DNA from: Perognathus longimembris pacificus | Taxonomy: Eukaryota; Chordata; Mammalia; Rodentia; Heteromyidae | Assembly (NCBI RefSeq): GCF_023159225.1 | Contig: NC_063172.1 | Location: 44,087,832-44,151,831 of the forward strand | Length of the DNA stretch: 64,000 bases | Reading direction: 5' to 3' | Part shown: one piece after another, positions 44,167 to 55,990 of the stretch | Layout: every line of letters starts with the position of its first letter | Numbering within the stretch: position 1 is the first letter of the stretch | Position numbers and translations under genes: made by a program | Notes under the pieces: generated by a model | The model's database searches: none | What the model was told of the DNA's origin: nothing | What the model saw: the letters and a program-made list of their open reading frames with translations, nothing else

Positions 44167-47100
44167 GATCAGATCAAAGCTCACTCACTCGACCTCAAGA
44201 GTTTGACTGCTTTCATCAACCTACAGTGGCTCTTCTTTCTGACCCTAAGGTAAGTTTTAACAATTCAGTATTTGAACTCTGGTCTTGGGCTGTCTACTTT
44301 CCTCTGTGAGAAAAATGGGGACAGTAAAATAAAGGAAGAACCGTTGCATATACACAAATGCACTAAAGCAAACATCACATCACTTTTCAGTGTATGAATT
44401 AATTGTCTCAATTGTAAAGGAATATGGTCAGGAAGGAAGACAGAATCTGTGCTCTCTGAAGTTTCAACAAGATCCCATTGCTATTTTCAAAGGCTCACCA
44501 CCAGAATATTCTTTTCTACCTCTTAGGACACAAGTCTATAAAGGTCAGTTATTAATCTAAACTCAAATTCTGAATAGTCCCCTCTGCCATCAAATCCAGT
44601 GGACTCTGTGAGTGAGATCCTATTTAGAATGGCTGTAGTTCTTGCTGATGTGTTCAAGTTAAGGTGAAGTCATGATGGATTGAGGAGAGTCCTAAATATA
44701 TTGTCTCATCATTATGAAAGATATGCCCCATGGATTTATCAAAGTTGTGAGCCAAGACTCAGGTCTCTGAAGGTTTGACTAGGAAAGGGGTACTCCTAAG
44801 CTCACCCTTGTGCTTGGCACAGGGTTGTTGTTTTTTGTTTGTTTGCTTGTTTTGTTTTTAATAAAGCAGCCCCTGCCCAGCTACCATCACTCCTAGACCT
44901 CAGTATTAGCATTTAAACAGTGGAACATTTTCATGGTATTTCTGAAGCTGCCTGAATTCAGCGTTCAGTTTTTTTCTTTTTTTCCTTTCTTCAACGAGGG
45001 CCCACTGCCTAAAATTTTTCTCACTTCCTACTAATGCTATAACCTTATGAAGCCCTCACTGGATTGGTCTATTGATGAAGTCAGAAGCCTTATGAGTCAA
45101 TTGCTTCTCAAAGCCCCACCTCTGAATACTGGTACATTGGGAACCAAGCCTTTTGCACATGAGCCTTTTTTTTTTTTTTTTGTCTGCAATAGTGCTATTT
45201 TCTGTTATAGATTAGCTTGACAGCCTTTAAAATATAAAGATACTGTTAGTGGATGAATACATATGAAGCATCATTCACTACTGACAAAGGAAGAAAATAG
45301 GGTCATATGTGGCTTTGAGGATGAATTTCTTTTTTTTTATGCTATATGTATGAAATTTTATTTTATGCTCATGGCTTGTTGGCCTTGAATATAACATACC
45401 TCATATAATCAACATTAGTAAAGGGAATAGCTATTTCTGAAGATTATTTAAAGGCAGGATATGTCTATTTCTGAATTGCATGTAATTCATATACTTCTTT
45501 ATATCTAAAGGTATATTATTTTGTGCAAATGTGTAGAATCCTTGGGATTCTATTCCTTGAGGAGTGTTTGGCTGTGGGCTTCAATTCTTGCTGGCTATTC
45601 ACTGGAAATTAACTCAGTTCCTTGCCCTGTGATTCTCTTCAACATGGCAACTTCATCAAAATCAGAGTGAGAGACAGAAAGACCAAAGTCTTTCTTCTGT
45701 CACCAATTCACTGAAATGACTCCGTTTAGTGTTGCCATGTTCTGATGGTCAAAGCAAGTTATTCAAGGGGAGAAGATAACAAAGCCATCAGCAAGTACCA
45801 GGAGGCAAAACCACTGGGGGATGGGGGCATCTTAGAACTGACAAGCACAGGAATGAAGGAGGCAGGTGACTTTCTGTTCAGTTCATAAATTTGGCTGTGG
45901 ATCTAATGTAAATTGCATGATCCTGGACTTTCAGTGGGTGCCTTGGTTGGATGAAGCTTTGGGTAGACAGGTCACAGGGTGGAGGTTGAGAACTTTTATG
46001 TATGGGAGGAATGATGATACTTGTGACCAAGAAAACAACTACAGTAGATGAAATTATCCCAGTTGTTCATTCCTCTTGCTATAGTTTTCACAGTAAAGTA
46101 AACTTGTTATTGTGGGTTTCTTTGTTTCTGGACTCGATGTAAGCTGATAACAAATAATTTCAGGAAAGATTAAGATAAATCTGTGAATGGTAAATCCAGA
46201 TTTGAGTATTAAAGGAAACCAGGGAGTTTGCAATGCATCCCCAGATTTCTGAAGCCGACAGTAATAGAGTACTGTGAAACTTGGAAACCACAGAATGGTT
46301 AGGCCATTGGGTTGACCAAGTTTTGCATTTTACATATTCATATTATTTGGTGTTTAAAAATAAATACACATTTTATTATAAATTCCTGAGGGAAACATGT
46401 CGTTTACTTGAAATGACTATCACTTTCCCCCCTTGTTTCTTTAAACTAATTGTAAAGAAAGTATAAATTCTCTGACTCAATGGAGGTAGGAAACAGAAAC
46501 TGAAAAAAGTACCTTTTGAAAATTTTCTGCAAACCATACTTTGCACATGGGAGATGGAAAATAGAATTTTTGAATGGCAGGATGTTAGACTCCAGGTCAA
46601 AAATTGTATGGAGCCTGAAATCATCCTGTGAAGAGATGAAATCTTTAGAAACCAAAAAGTGGCTCAGATTACTACCATTTGCTTCACAAAATTGCCTGCC
46701 TAAAAAAAAGCAATCTAACTGCTTTACCATACTCTATAAGTCTCACACCATTGTGGTTTGGGAAAAATGCACATGAGACCATGATAGCAATAATTAGTTC
46801 AAATGAATGAATAAAAGAAAGCAAGATAATGTGGGTTTTTTTCCCCCAGGCAACATTTAAAGGCAGAATCTTTCCTTTTAGATGCAGTAAATACCACAGA
46901 AGCCAATAAAGATGATGTCCTTTCTCCCAAAACCATACCAAGGGGTGGGAATTCTACTTAGGCAGGCAGCTGGGACAAGGGTGGTAAAGAAATGCTATAA
47001 ATTTTATTCGTCAGAAATAATGGGATGCCTGAGTTACATTTTTTAGATAGATCTTTTTTTTACTAGTATTCGAGTAAGCTTCCAAAAGAGAGCCTCAAAA

Positions 47101-47356
47101 TGGGTAGAATTTAAGGTCAGTCCATATCTATAATTTTGTTAAAATATTTTTTCTATGTTACATCAGTCATTTCAGTCCTTGTTAATGGCTCTCATTTTCT
47201 CACTCATCTTCTGGTGCAGGTGTTACCAAAAATTGAAATGGTTAATGGATCAGAAAAAATCCTGGAAAATCTGCACAGTGGACAGTATCAATAGCCCTCA
47301 CACACCTAATTTAAATGTCACTAGATAATATGGAATAAGAACCAGAAAAACCAGAG
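44167..47356. other. Unique DNA, 3.2 kb without recognised repeats
   Basis: Apart from T runs (45,163-45,181) and short simple sequence, no repeat or gene was recognised. It is the longest repeat-free stretch here. Overlapping open frames at 46,376-46,776 exist on both strands but show no protein features. Confidence 0.45.
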
Positions 47357-47371
47357 AAGATTTTATTTCTT

Positions 47372-48678
47372 TTTTTTAATATTTTTTATTATTAATTGAA
47401 CATAAACTTTTTTACAAGGTGTTGTGCAAAGAGGGTGCAGTTACATAGTAGGGCAGTGTGTACATTTCTTGTGATATCTTACAACCTGTTTTTCCATCCC
47501 TTGTCTAGGTCAGGTAGACCCATATGCAATATACAATGTATCAAGCACATATACAGTGTTCACAGACTTGGTCTCTACTGTCTCTCCGTCTCCCTTTGTT
47601 AACAGTCATATATCAGGGAGATCATGCCCCTTTGTTTTTTGTGTTTAGGCTTTTCTCACTCAACATTATTTGTTCGAGTTCTGACCATTTCCCTGTGAAT
47701 AACAATATTTCACCATTCCTAATCGCTATGTAGTATTCCATTGTGTATAAGTACCATATTTTTTGGATCCATTCATCTGTGGAGGGGCATCTGGGTTGTT
47801 TCCAAATTTTGGCTATTGTGAATTGTGCTGCGATAAACATGGAAGTACAAATGTCCTTTTGATATCTTGGGTTTTGCTGTTTAGGATAGATGCCTAGGAG
47901 TGGTATGGCTGGGTCATAGGGTAGGTCTATATTGAGCTTTTTGAGAAACCTCCATACTGTTCTCCAAAGTGGTTGTACTAATTTGCACTCCCACCAACAA
48001 TGGAGAAGGGTTCCTCTTTCCCCACAGCCCCTCTAGCATTTGTTGTTGCCTGAGTTCAGAGTATAGGCCATTCTAACTGGGGTGAGGTGGTATCTCAGGG
48101 TTGTTTTGATTTGCATTTCCTTTACTACCAGGGATGTTGAGCATTTCCTCATGTGTTTCTTTGCCATTTTTATATCTTCTCTTGTGAAGTCTCTCTTTAG
48201 CTCTTTTGCCCATTTCCTAATAGGTTTATTGGGCTTGGAGGGGCTTAGTTTTTTGAGTTCTCTGTAGATGACAGATATCAGGCCTTTGTCTGTTGCTGTG
48301 CTGGTAAATATCCTTTCCCATATCGTTGGCTGTCTTTCTATTTTGGTGGCTATGACCTTAGCTGTGCAGAAACTTTTTAATTTGTAGTAGTCCCATTTGT
48401 TGAGTCTTTCCCCTATTTGTTGTGCCCCTGGGACTCTATTCAGGAAGTTCCTTCCTGTGCCTATAAGTTCTAGTGTCTTTCCTACTCTGTCCTTCAGTAG
48501 ATTCAAGGATTCAGGTCTGATATTGAGGTCCTTGATCCATTTTGAGTTGATCTTGGTGCATGGTGATAGGCTTGGGTCTACTTTGAGTTTTCTGCATATG
48601 GCTGCCCAGTTCTCCCAGCACCAGTAGTTGAAGAGGCTATGTTTATTCCATTGTATGTCTTTAGCTCCTTTGTCGAAT
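47372..48678 (-). mobile_element. L1-D: 5'-truncated LINE-1, same lineage as L1-C
   Basis: On the minus strand it begins within ORF2 at about codon 917 and runs through the ORF2 end and a 3' UTR of roughly 200 bases, to an A-rich tail (T-rich on the plus strand near 47,372-47,395). Exact 15-bp duplications, AAGATTTTATTTCTT, lie at 47,357-47,371 and 48,679-48,693. By eye the last ~125 bases of the 3' UTR differ from L1-C at about four positions, so both are recent members of one lineage. Confidence 0.95.
47622..48678 (-). pseudogene. L1-D ORF2 C-terminal remnant
   Basis: The frame is open for about 215 codons to 48,033, where the W of the cysteine-rich C-terminal motif (NNKCW in L1-C) has become a TAG stop. 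After it the same frame continues to near 47,622, where a one-base loss in the last codons (SLNTKNKG against SLEHRKQRG) changes the end. It lacks the endonuclease and the reverse transcriptase core, so it is dead on arrival. Confidence 0.9.
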
Positions 48679-48787
48679 AAGATTTTATTTCTTAACAAAA
48701 AGAAAGGAGCTATAAAGTTGGGCCCACTTGGAAAATGAGGATTTGAAGACTTAGATTTGAAGACTTTACAATTATCTTTTTCTTAAT

Positions 48788-48912
48788 GCCTCTACTTCTG
48801 GCTTTTTGCTGGCTAGTCTCTTGGATTTTTCTGCCTGGGCTGCTTTGAACCCCGATCATCACATCTCAGCCTGCTGAGTAGCTACCATTTACAAGCAGCA
48901 GCCACCAGCATG
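48788..48912 (-). mobile_element. B1 module fragment
   Basis: TTTCTGCCTGGGCTGCTTTG and CTCAGCCTGCTGAGTAGC match the reversed B1 module of B1-Geo. A few Geo bases (CTACTTCTGGCTTTTTG) precede it. Confidence 0.7.
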
Positions 48913-49650
48913 CTGCTGTGATTAACTTCTAAATAATACTCTAGGACTGTGGGGGAAAGAGGAAGCACAGCATGTGGACGGGATGGCCTTCGGAGAGGTG
49001 TAAGTAGTGTGTATGAGGACTCTTCAGAGGCTCATCCCTAAAGGGAACCACAGAGCTTACCTGCAGCTAAGCCTTCTAGCTGATAAAGCCTGCCCACCCT
49101 GACCCCCATGGTTCTCACAGGACCTCAGAGTGTGTTTTCACTGTTTCCTCCTGCTCAAACACAAAACTAGCTTCTGCTTTCATCAGGGTGCCCTTTAACA
49201 ACACTCTCAACATATCAGGCCAAGGCCCAATAAAGACCCAAAGAATGTTAGACAATATCTCTTGCACTTATTGGAGGTCTGGTCTGTATTCCATGGCATC
49301 TTCTATGTGAAAGACATAGGAACCAACTCTAGAAGTACAGCCCCTCCCTGGTTCCTGAATATGCGTATGCAACTGTATGTAATACATCAATTGAAAAAGG
49401 GCATGGAGTCAGTTTGATTTTCTCATATTCTCTCAGCCCCATGCCCTCGTCTACTGGGTCTGCCTCTTCCTGCCACAATAAAATCACTGGTTACCACATA
49501 TTCCTCAAGCTACATTCTATCGATGGCTTTGTCCCTGTTGTCCTCTCTCCATCTGTGTTAGTGCCACACAAAGTGCTTTCCTCCCAATGTTTTAAAATAG
49601 TTGTAAGGACATCTAAAAAATATAATTTGCTTTGTTTAAAAAAAAATTGT
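48913..49650. other. Unique DNA upstream of the L1 nest
   Basis: Nothing recognised. The A run at 49,638-49,647 lies at the L1-A boundary. Confidence 0.45.
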
Positions 49651-51297
49651 GAGAGAGGAAGATGGCGCTGCCACAGTAGGGAGGCACCCCGACTCGCTCC
49701 AACTGAATAGCGAGCTGGGAACTCCAGCACCCAACACCCCATCAAGAACCCAGCAAAACCAGCAGCCAGAAGCAGTGGAGAAACGCGGGGAAACAAAAAG
49801 GAGCAAAAAAAGAAGAGCTGAAAACCTACACGGAGCCAGAGAATCTACAGGGCACCCTCCCCCCACCAGCCGACCCTGGCCCAAACAGGGCCAGGCTGGG
49901 AAAGGGGACCCGGCGATCAGCAGACCAACTGCCGAAAACTCACACCGGGAGCGCAGAGTCCAGACAGCAGGACTCCACGAACCCCAAGGAGAGTGCGGAC
50001 CAAGACACACAGCGACTGCGGCGACGGGAAGTTCAGGTCCACACGGTCGGGTATGGACACAAGCGGCTGGGAAACCAAGTGGTGCAGAAGGGGAGAGCCG
50101 GGGACCACAACCTTTCACCACACCATAGCACTCCACCCCCGAAGGACCAATGGCGGCGCAGGACACACACACACAATCCAGGACCAGTGAGTCCCGCCAT
50201 TACCCGCTACCCCAATGGGAGACCAGCTATCAGAGACCCAAACCCTACAAAGAAGCTAGATCTCCCTCCCTCCCCCACCCCACCCCGAGGGAACAAAGAA
50301 CCCCCAAATCAGGCAGGAAGGTCCCATCAGGCTCTCAGAAGACACAGGAGTTAGCAAGGGAAGGGCGGAGCAGCGCCAAGGCTGCCAAGGAGTCTGAACT
50401 GGCCTCACTGGCCCAGCCCCCTTCCTAACAGGGGTCCGGAGACCAAAGGGCAGTGCAAGCCCCACCAAGGCACCTGGACTTCATGGACGTTTATAACTAA
50501 AGTCACAGGGGCTGGTGGGCAATACCAGCACAGCAGGGACACCTGGGCCTGATCACGCGCCCTCCTCGCAGCGGAGGCACAGTCTAAGGGCGGTAACCCG
50601 CGCCCAGACAGTTGATCCCACTGGGCCCCACACATACCGCCCCCCACAGCAGACATGCGGGAGGGTGCAAGCACAACCCAACAACCGGGGTTCGCTCTGG
50701 TAGGCGTACTCCGCTCAGGTGGGCAGGACGACAGCGGCAGCGCCCGTTGTAGTGGGCATACAGTGCACAGGTGGGCGAGGCCCAGGCGACAGGGCCCGTT
50801 CTGGTAGGTGCGACTGCACAGGAGGGCAGAGCTCTCCATCGGCCCGTGCCCACTCAGTTTGGCGCATTTCGCACAAGTGGGTGGGATGCGCCTCAACAAC
50901 ACCGGCCCCAGAGCGGTCCACACAGGAAAGCGAACTGCCTGAGAGGTGAGCTCCTCTGGCCAAGAAACAGAGTGGATAAAAGAACCAAAGAAGAGATAAG
51001 CCTCCATGCCACGCTGAATCAGCGACCAGCAAACCCCCAACAGGGGCATGCTAGGGTCAGCACATCACAGCGGCTGGACACTGTCCGCAGAGAAAGACAC
51101 AGAACCTACCGGCCCCCAAGTGCAGGGAGAGTGAACACCTCAGCAACAACCGAGAAGGTCATGCTCACCCATTGGGAAGCAAGGTTCAAAGCCAAATCCA
51201 AACCCAGAGCCAGGACACCAGGACACAAGGCTTCCACTGACGGACCAGCGGGAACCAGCACAAAGCCAAACCAGGGAAGCCACTCACAGATCTCCAG
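49651..51297 (+). promoter_or_regulatory. L1-A 5' UTR / internal promoter
   Basis: GC- and CpG-rich against AT-rich surroundings. The very start carries AAGATGGCG, the core of a YY1 site, a known feature of the L1 promoter start. 50,690-50,940 consists of about five degenerate units of 49-59 bases with the recurring pattern GCCCGTTCTGGTAGG ... GCACAGGTGGGCG. Long antisense open frames here reflect GC content. Confidence 0.8.
50690..50940 (+). repeat. Degenerate ~50-bp tandem units in L1-A 5' UTR
   Basis: Units begin near TTCGCTCTGGTAGGCG (50,691), GCGCCCGTTGTAGTGGGC, GGCCCGTTCTGGTAGGTG and GCCCGTGCCCACTCAG. Each contains a GCACAGGTGGGCG-like block in its second half. The first three are 50, 53 and 49 bases long by count. 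L1-C has about three such units. Confidence 0.7.
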
Positions 51298-52425
51298 ATG
51301 CTCAAATCACAAAGAAATATAACACAGTTCATCAAAGGGCAAGCAAACTCGCCAGCTCCATAAGGCAGCACGACTGAGGAGGAGATGGAGAATAAAAAAT
51401 CAACTGAGGCCATGTTAACAGAAATGATGGAAAGCTTCAGAAACAAAATCAGAAAACAATTCCAGGAGTTTAGAGTAGAAGTCTTGAAGGACATCCAGGA
51501 AGCCAAGAAAGAAATGGAAGCAAAAATGGACACAATGCAAACCTCCATTAAAGAAGACCTTAACATCCTGAGAAGTGAAATGCATGAAAAAATAGATTTA
51601 AAATACAACTCTTTAAAGGAAGAAATTTCCACGATCAGAGCTGATTGGACAACCATAAATAGCTCTCTGACATCCATAAACTCCGCAATTGAATCCACAG
51701 CACAAAGAATTGACCATACTGAATCCAGAATCTCTCTCTTGGACGATGATGCAGCCGACAAGAACCAGAAAATTACCACACTCCAAGAAATGGTGAAGCT
51801 TCAGGGAAGACTAATCCAGGAACTAGTGGACAAAGACAAGAGATACAATCTGCGCATAATTGGAATAGAAGAAGGAGCCGAATACCAGAGCAGAGGGCTT
51901 CAAAATATTCTCAATAAAGTGATTGCAGAAAAATTCCCCAGTCTCACAAGGGACCTCATCCAGGTAACCGAAGCCTATAGGACACCTGGCAGACCAGATC
52001 CCAGAAAAGCCACGCCAAGGCACATAATATTCAAGAATTCAGATCTCAATAATAAAGAGCAAATTCTGAATGCAGCCAAAGCGAAGAAGGAAATTTACTA
52101 CAATGGGAAGAGGATCCGAATAACAGCAGACCTCTCCACACAAACCTACCAAGTGCAAAGAGAGTGGAAGAACACCATCCAAGTTCTACAGGCCAACAAC
52201 TTGCAACCTAGGATAAAATATCCAGCGAAGTTGGAGTTCACATTCGAGGGGAAAAGCAGATATTTCCATAGCAAAGAGGATCTAAAGGAGTATGTGAATA
52301 AAAAACCAGTCCTACAGAGAATTCTAAGAGGGGAATTCCACCCAACAGAAACCGTACAGGACACACAGACAGAAACAGAAAGAACCTACAATAACCAGAG
52401 CCCAACAGAAAGAGCAGCTCACTAA
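51298..52425 (+). pseudogene. L1-A ORF1 (ORF1p), one premature stop
   Basis: ORF1p is the trimeric RNA-binding chaperone of the L1 particle. From the ATG at 51,298 (aligned with 57,143 of L1-C) the frame has 375 codons plus stop. Codon 22 is TAA (51,361-51,363) where L1-C has AAA. Downstream an ATG at 51,385 opens 346 codons. Order of parts: short basic N-terminus, long coiled coil (about 51,420-51,780), RRM-like part with YNLRIIGIEEG, and a C-terminal domain with RRILRGE-like end. Without readthrough or internal initiation it makes no full ORF1p. Confidence 0.92.
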
Positions 52426-52473
52426 AGACAAGAAAAAATTTTTTAAAAAAGGAAAGAACAGCCCAACAGGAAA

Positions 52474-52702
52474 ATGGAAGGAGAAAAAAACTCTCTTATC
52501 CTTGATCTCTTTGAATATAAATGGTATAAATTCTCCGATAAAGAGGAGTAGCTGGCAGAATGGATCCGCAAACAAAAAGTGGCCATCTGTTGTCTACAAG
52601 AGACCCACCTTACAGCAAGGGACAAAAACAGGCTCCGAATGAAAGGATGGAGCAAGATCTTCCAAGCAAATGCACCTATCAAAACATCAGGAGTGGAGAT
52701 CC
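52474..52702 (+). pseudogene. L1-A ORF2 start, truncated by L1-B
   Basis: ATGGAAGGAG at 52,474 matches the ORF2 start of L1-C. One extra A within GAGAAAAAAACTC shifts the frame, and a base loss near AGGAGTAGCTGG shifts it back. The text ends in the endonuclease part, after the QETHL motif region, at the L1-B junction. Confidence 0.9.
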
Positions 52703-54681
52703 CGAGGAAGACGACGGAGGAAAAGCAGAACCCTAGCAGAGCTCCCTCTGACATCGCAGTTTTCTCACCCCATAGAAACTTTTACTCCTAGAAAGACAGC
52801 CAAAGTAAGTTCTAACAGTACAGGGATTCTGACCAGGAAGGAAAAATCGACTTTGCTGGTCTGAAAAAACAGATGTGAGCTCCGGGCGGCGTCCCGCCAC
52901 TGCGCCAGTGCCGACTCCGGCACAGCACCCGGCTCAGCAACCTGCACTCCGCGCAGCTAAAGCGAGAAATACTCCAGACGGCGGCTGAGCACGGATGACC
53001 TGACATCGCAGAGACAGCGTGAGTACCCCACAAAAGATATTCTCACTCGTGCCCACAGACCAACTTCTGGAAGGCATCACTGTCCCCACCGCCAGAGCAA
53101 AGCACCATCTTTGCCACTGGCATAGGGTCAGACCAGATTGGAACTGAAGCGGGCCTGGGGAAAGCGAGGTCAACAAAGCCATCTATGAAAAGGGCAGGAG
53201 GGCCGGAATCAGTGACAGCCAGCTCCGCCCAGGAGAACGCCCCCTGCCCTGGCGGGAGGCACGTCCTGGGCCGCTGCTTAGCCAGAGGTGCCCATCCTGC
53301 CCACTGGAATTTCTAAATTTAAAGCAAAACCTGTGAGCAGCTACCGGCGGCACGGAAACACCAGAGGGAGGAACAAACAGTTCCTGGAACAGCTAAATGG
53401 TCCCGTCACAGAGGAAGCCCAATTCCCAGCCGAAAACGGAGCTGCATTCCATAGCCACCTATGCCAAGGAGGCCGCCTCCCTCAGGCAAGCAACTCTCAT
53501 CCGAGCTAAACAGGCCAGAGGTGCCCCGCCCTGCTGAGTCCACAGCCTATTCAAATCCAGGCATCAAAGGCAGCGGCCCCACAGCAGACAGAGGAGCCAC
53601 AGTTCCTGAGACTGCTCACGTCCCCATCTACAGAGGACACCAAGGCCCACATGCAAGCTGTGCGAACCTCAGAGACCCAGGATTGCACCAACGGGGAGAA
53701 GGGTCAGAACAGATCCACCCCTTGCACACTGAAATCAAGTCAAACCAGCCAATCAGGAAAATAGACTGCAGACCATTGCAGGGAAACCAGAGACTGGGGA
53801 GAAACCACCCAAACAAGGAGGACTCCTTTTTTTTTTCTTTTTCTTTTCAAACATTTTTTTTTAAACATTTTTTTTTTAATTTTCTTTTTAATTTTTTCAC
53901 ATCTGAAACATCATTGGTTGTTTTTTTGTTTGTTTGTTTTCCATTTTTACCGGTTTGTTTTATCAAGTTTTTTGTTTGTTTATTTGTTTGGGTTGTTCCT
54001 TTTCTGTTTTTTTTCCTTTTTATTTACTTTTTCTTCTTTTAAAAATAATTTTTCTCTGTTTTGTGTATCTGTCTTCCAGTATTTTTACTTTATTTCTCTC
54101 TTTGCATTCTCTTTCATTAAAATTACTTTCCTATGAATAACACCTCCACTCTTTTCTGCTAACTCTCCAGTGTCTGTCATTTTAACCTTGTTCTTTCTAC
54201 TGATTCTACTCTTCTCCACATTTCCATGTCACTGAAACTAAACCAAAATCACCACTACCCCCCCCCCCCATACATTTTACTCTATTCTCTTTACTACCTC
54301 CAACTTACCCTCCTGACTTACTTCCTGGACCTCCAGGTTCCATTGACTCCTGGTTATTGGATAGAGGGTATCCCAGCTTAATCTGAGTGAATCAAAGGGG
54401 TTCATAGAGAAAGCCAGTCCTAAAAGATCTTAATATAAAAACAAGAATTGCGTATAGGGTTGTAACAGTAAATAAAGAACTACTGAATACAGGGCCCAGG
54501 ATCAGTTGTTATATTGAAATTGTATTCTTTAGGAACAGCAAATCTAACTTTATAGACAGGTATACAAGTTATCTGTATATAATTGTGAACTTGTAAGATT
54601 TACACAACAGTGCTTGGTAAGGGGTGCTTTGGGTCTTAAACGGTGCTCACAGGTGCTGGTAGACTGGCATTCCCAATTCAA
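52703..54681 (+). promoter_or_regulatory. L1-B 5' UTR with T-rich block
   Basis: The first kilobase is GC-moderate with CpGs (CGGGCGGCGTCCCGCC near 52,882). From 53,826 to about 54,120 the sense strand is an extreme T/TTTG/TTTC-rich block, followed by a pyrimidine-rich zone with a C12 run at 54,258-54,269. T-rich 5' UTR blocks are known from L1s of several other mammals; in this window only L1-B has one. Promoter activity is inferred from position only. Confidence 0.65.
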
Positions 54682-55801
54682 ATGGGCAGAAGAACCACAA
54701 GAAAGATGGCAAACAATGAAGTCTTATCCCCCACTCAAAACAAGCAGGAAGCAGAGCAGTCAATCAAAAACATAGAAGAGAACCCCCAAAATGCTCTACA
54801 AAGTCTACTGATAAACAGGATAAATGAAAAGTTTGAATCTCTTCAGTCAATTATGTTAGAGCGTGAGGAGGCAAAGCAAAAATTAATGGAGAATTTCATG
54901 GCATCCACAAATAGAAAGATAAATGAGCTTCAAGAGTCAAATGAAAGATAGCTACCCAGCTTAAAGATTTGAGAGACAACACTCAAAACCAAATTAATGA
55001 AGTTAATGAAGTAAAGAAGACCATACAGGACCTAAGAAATGACATGGAAATCTTCAAGAAAGACCAGTCAGAAGGAAAAGAGATTCAAAATCAAGTAGCT
55101 AGCCTACAGTCCCGACTAACTGAAGCAGAGGATCGAATCTCAGGAGCTGAAGATTCCTTAGATTCTATGGAGAAAGATCAAAAATCAATACAAATCCAGT
55201 CCAATCAACAAAACAGATCGCTAAAGGAGATTCAAGACATGATCAGGAAGCCCAATTTAAGGATAATAGGTATTGAGGAAAACTTGGAGAAAGAGGTTAA
55301 TGGCATAGGCAACCTATTTAAAAGAATATTAGCTGAGAACTTCCCAAATATCCAGAAGAAAGGCCTATACAGATAGAAGAAGCATTTAGAACCCCAAATC
55401 GACCAGACCAGAATAGGACATCCCACCGACACATTGTGATCAAAACAGCTTCAGCAGAGTGCAAGGAAAAAATACTCAAAGCTGTTAGGGCAAAGAAAAC
55501 AATCACATATAAAGGAAAAGCAATCACAATCACCACAGACCTCTCAGCAGAGACCATGAAAGCAAGGAGAGACTGGAATGAAGTATACCAAACTCTAAAT
55601 AAAAATAACTACCAACCAAGAATTCTGTACCCAGCCAAACTCTCCTTCATAGCCGAAGGTCAAATAAAAGTCTTCCACAATAAGGAAAAACTGAAACAAT
55701 ATATCTCCACCAAACCAGCTTTACACAAAATCCTTAAAGATGTACTACACAGGGAAAATAATCAAGATCCCAACACAGACAGAGAAATGAACCCTAATTA
55801 G
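54682..55801 (+). pseudogene. L1-B ORF1 (ORF1p), broken
   Basis: Start chosen at ATGGGCAGAAGAACC (54,682). The frame stops at 54,949-54,951, a second frame is open from about 54,969 to 55,376, and a third from about 55,380 to 55,801. Parts are in normal order: basic N-terminus, coiled coil with heptad-like spacing (SLQSRLTEAEDRISGAEDSL), RRM-like start with PNLRIIGIEEN, and a C-terminal part with ILYPAKLSF. At least one stop and two shifts exclude a product. Confidence 0.9.
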
Positions 55802-55853
55802 TAAACATCAGATCAAGAAATGGGAAGACACAGCTTTAACCAAGATAGTGATA

Positions 55854-55990
55854 ATGAAAGGAACAAACGATCATCTCTCAATCCTAACTGTCAACATTAA
55901 TGGACTTAATTCTCCAATCAAACGACATAGGCTCATGATTTGGATCAAAAATCAAGATCCATCTTTCAGCTGCCTCCAAGAGACACATCT
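55854..55990 (+). pseudogene. L1-B ORF2, first part, before the L1-C insertion
   Basis: Start at the ATG of ATGAAAGGAACAAACG (55,854). It has the endonuclease N-terminus with LTVNINGLNSPIKRHR and the QETHL motif immediately before the insertion. The codon broken by the insert continues in the same phase at 62,477, so the target reading frame was open when L1-C landed. Confidence 0.92.
55978..55990 (+). repeat. Target-site duplication of L1-C, left copy
   Basis: AAGAGACACATCT, repeated exactly at 62,464-62,476 after the A tail of L1-C. One or two leading A bases of the right copy could belong to the tail, so the duplication is 11-13 bp. Confidence 0.93.

Larger units (their letters stand above)
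49651..52702 (+). mobile_element. L1-A: 5' part of a full-length-type LINE-1, cut by L1-B
   Basis: Begins at GAGAGAGGAAGATGGCGC, the L1 5' end of this lineage (compare L1-C at 55,991). It has a 5' UTR of about 1.65 kb, ORF1, a 48-base spacer and about 76 codons of ORF2, and stops at GGAGTGGAGATCC, where L1-B begins. The remainder should lie beyond the window after the end of L1-B. Its 5' UTR has about 380 bases before ORF1 (roughly 50,945-51,280) that L1-C lacks. Confidence 0.93.

Noticed and set aside
46376..46776. Open frames on both strands in the same place
   Set aside because: AT-rich composition, no family features, no splice or poly(A) pattern.
51186..51779. Antisense frame of 197 codons across L1-A ORF1 (and 57,169-57,666 across L1-C ORF1)
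   Set aside because: These are shadows of the highly biased, A-rich coiled-coil coding sequence. No independent support.
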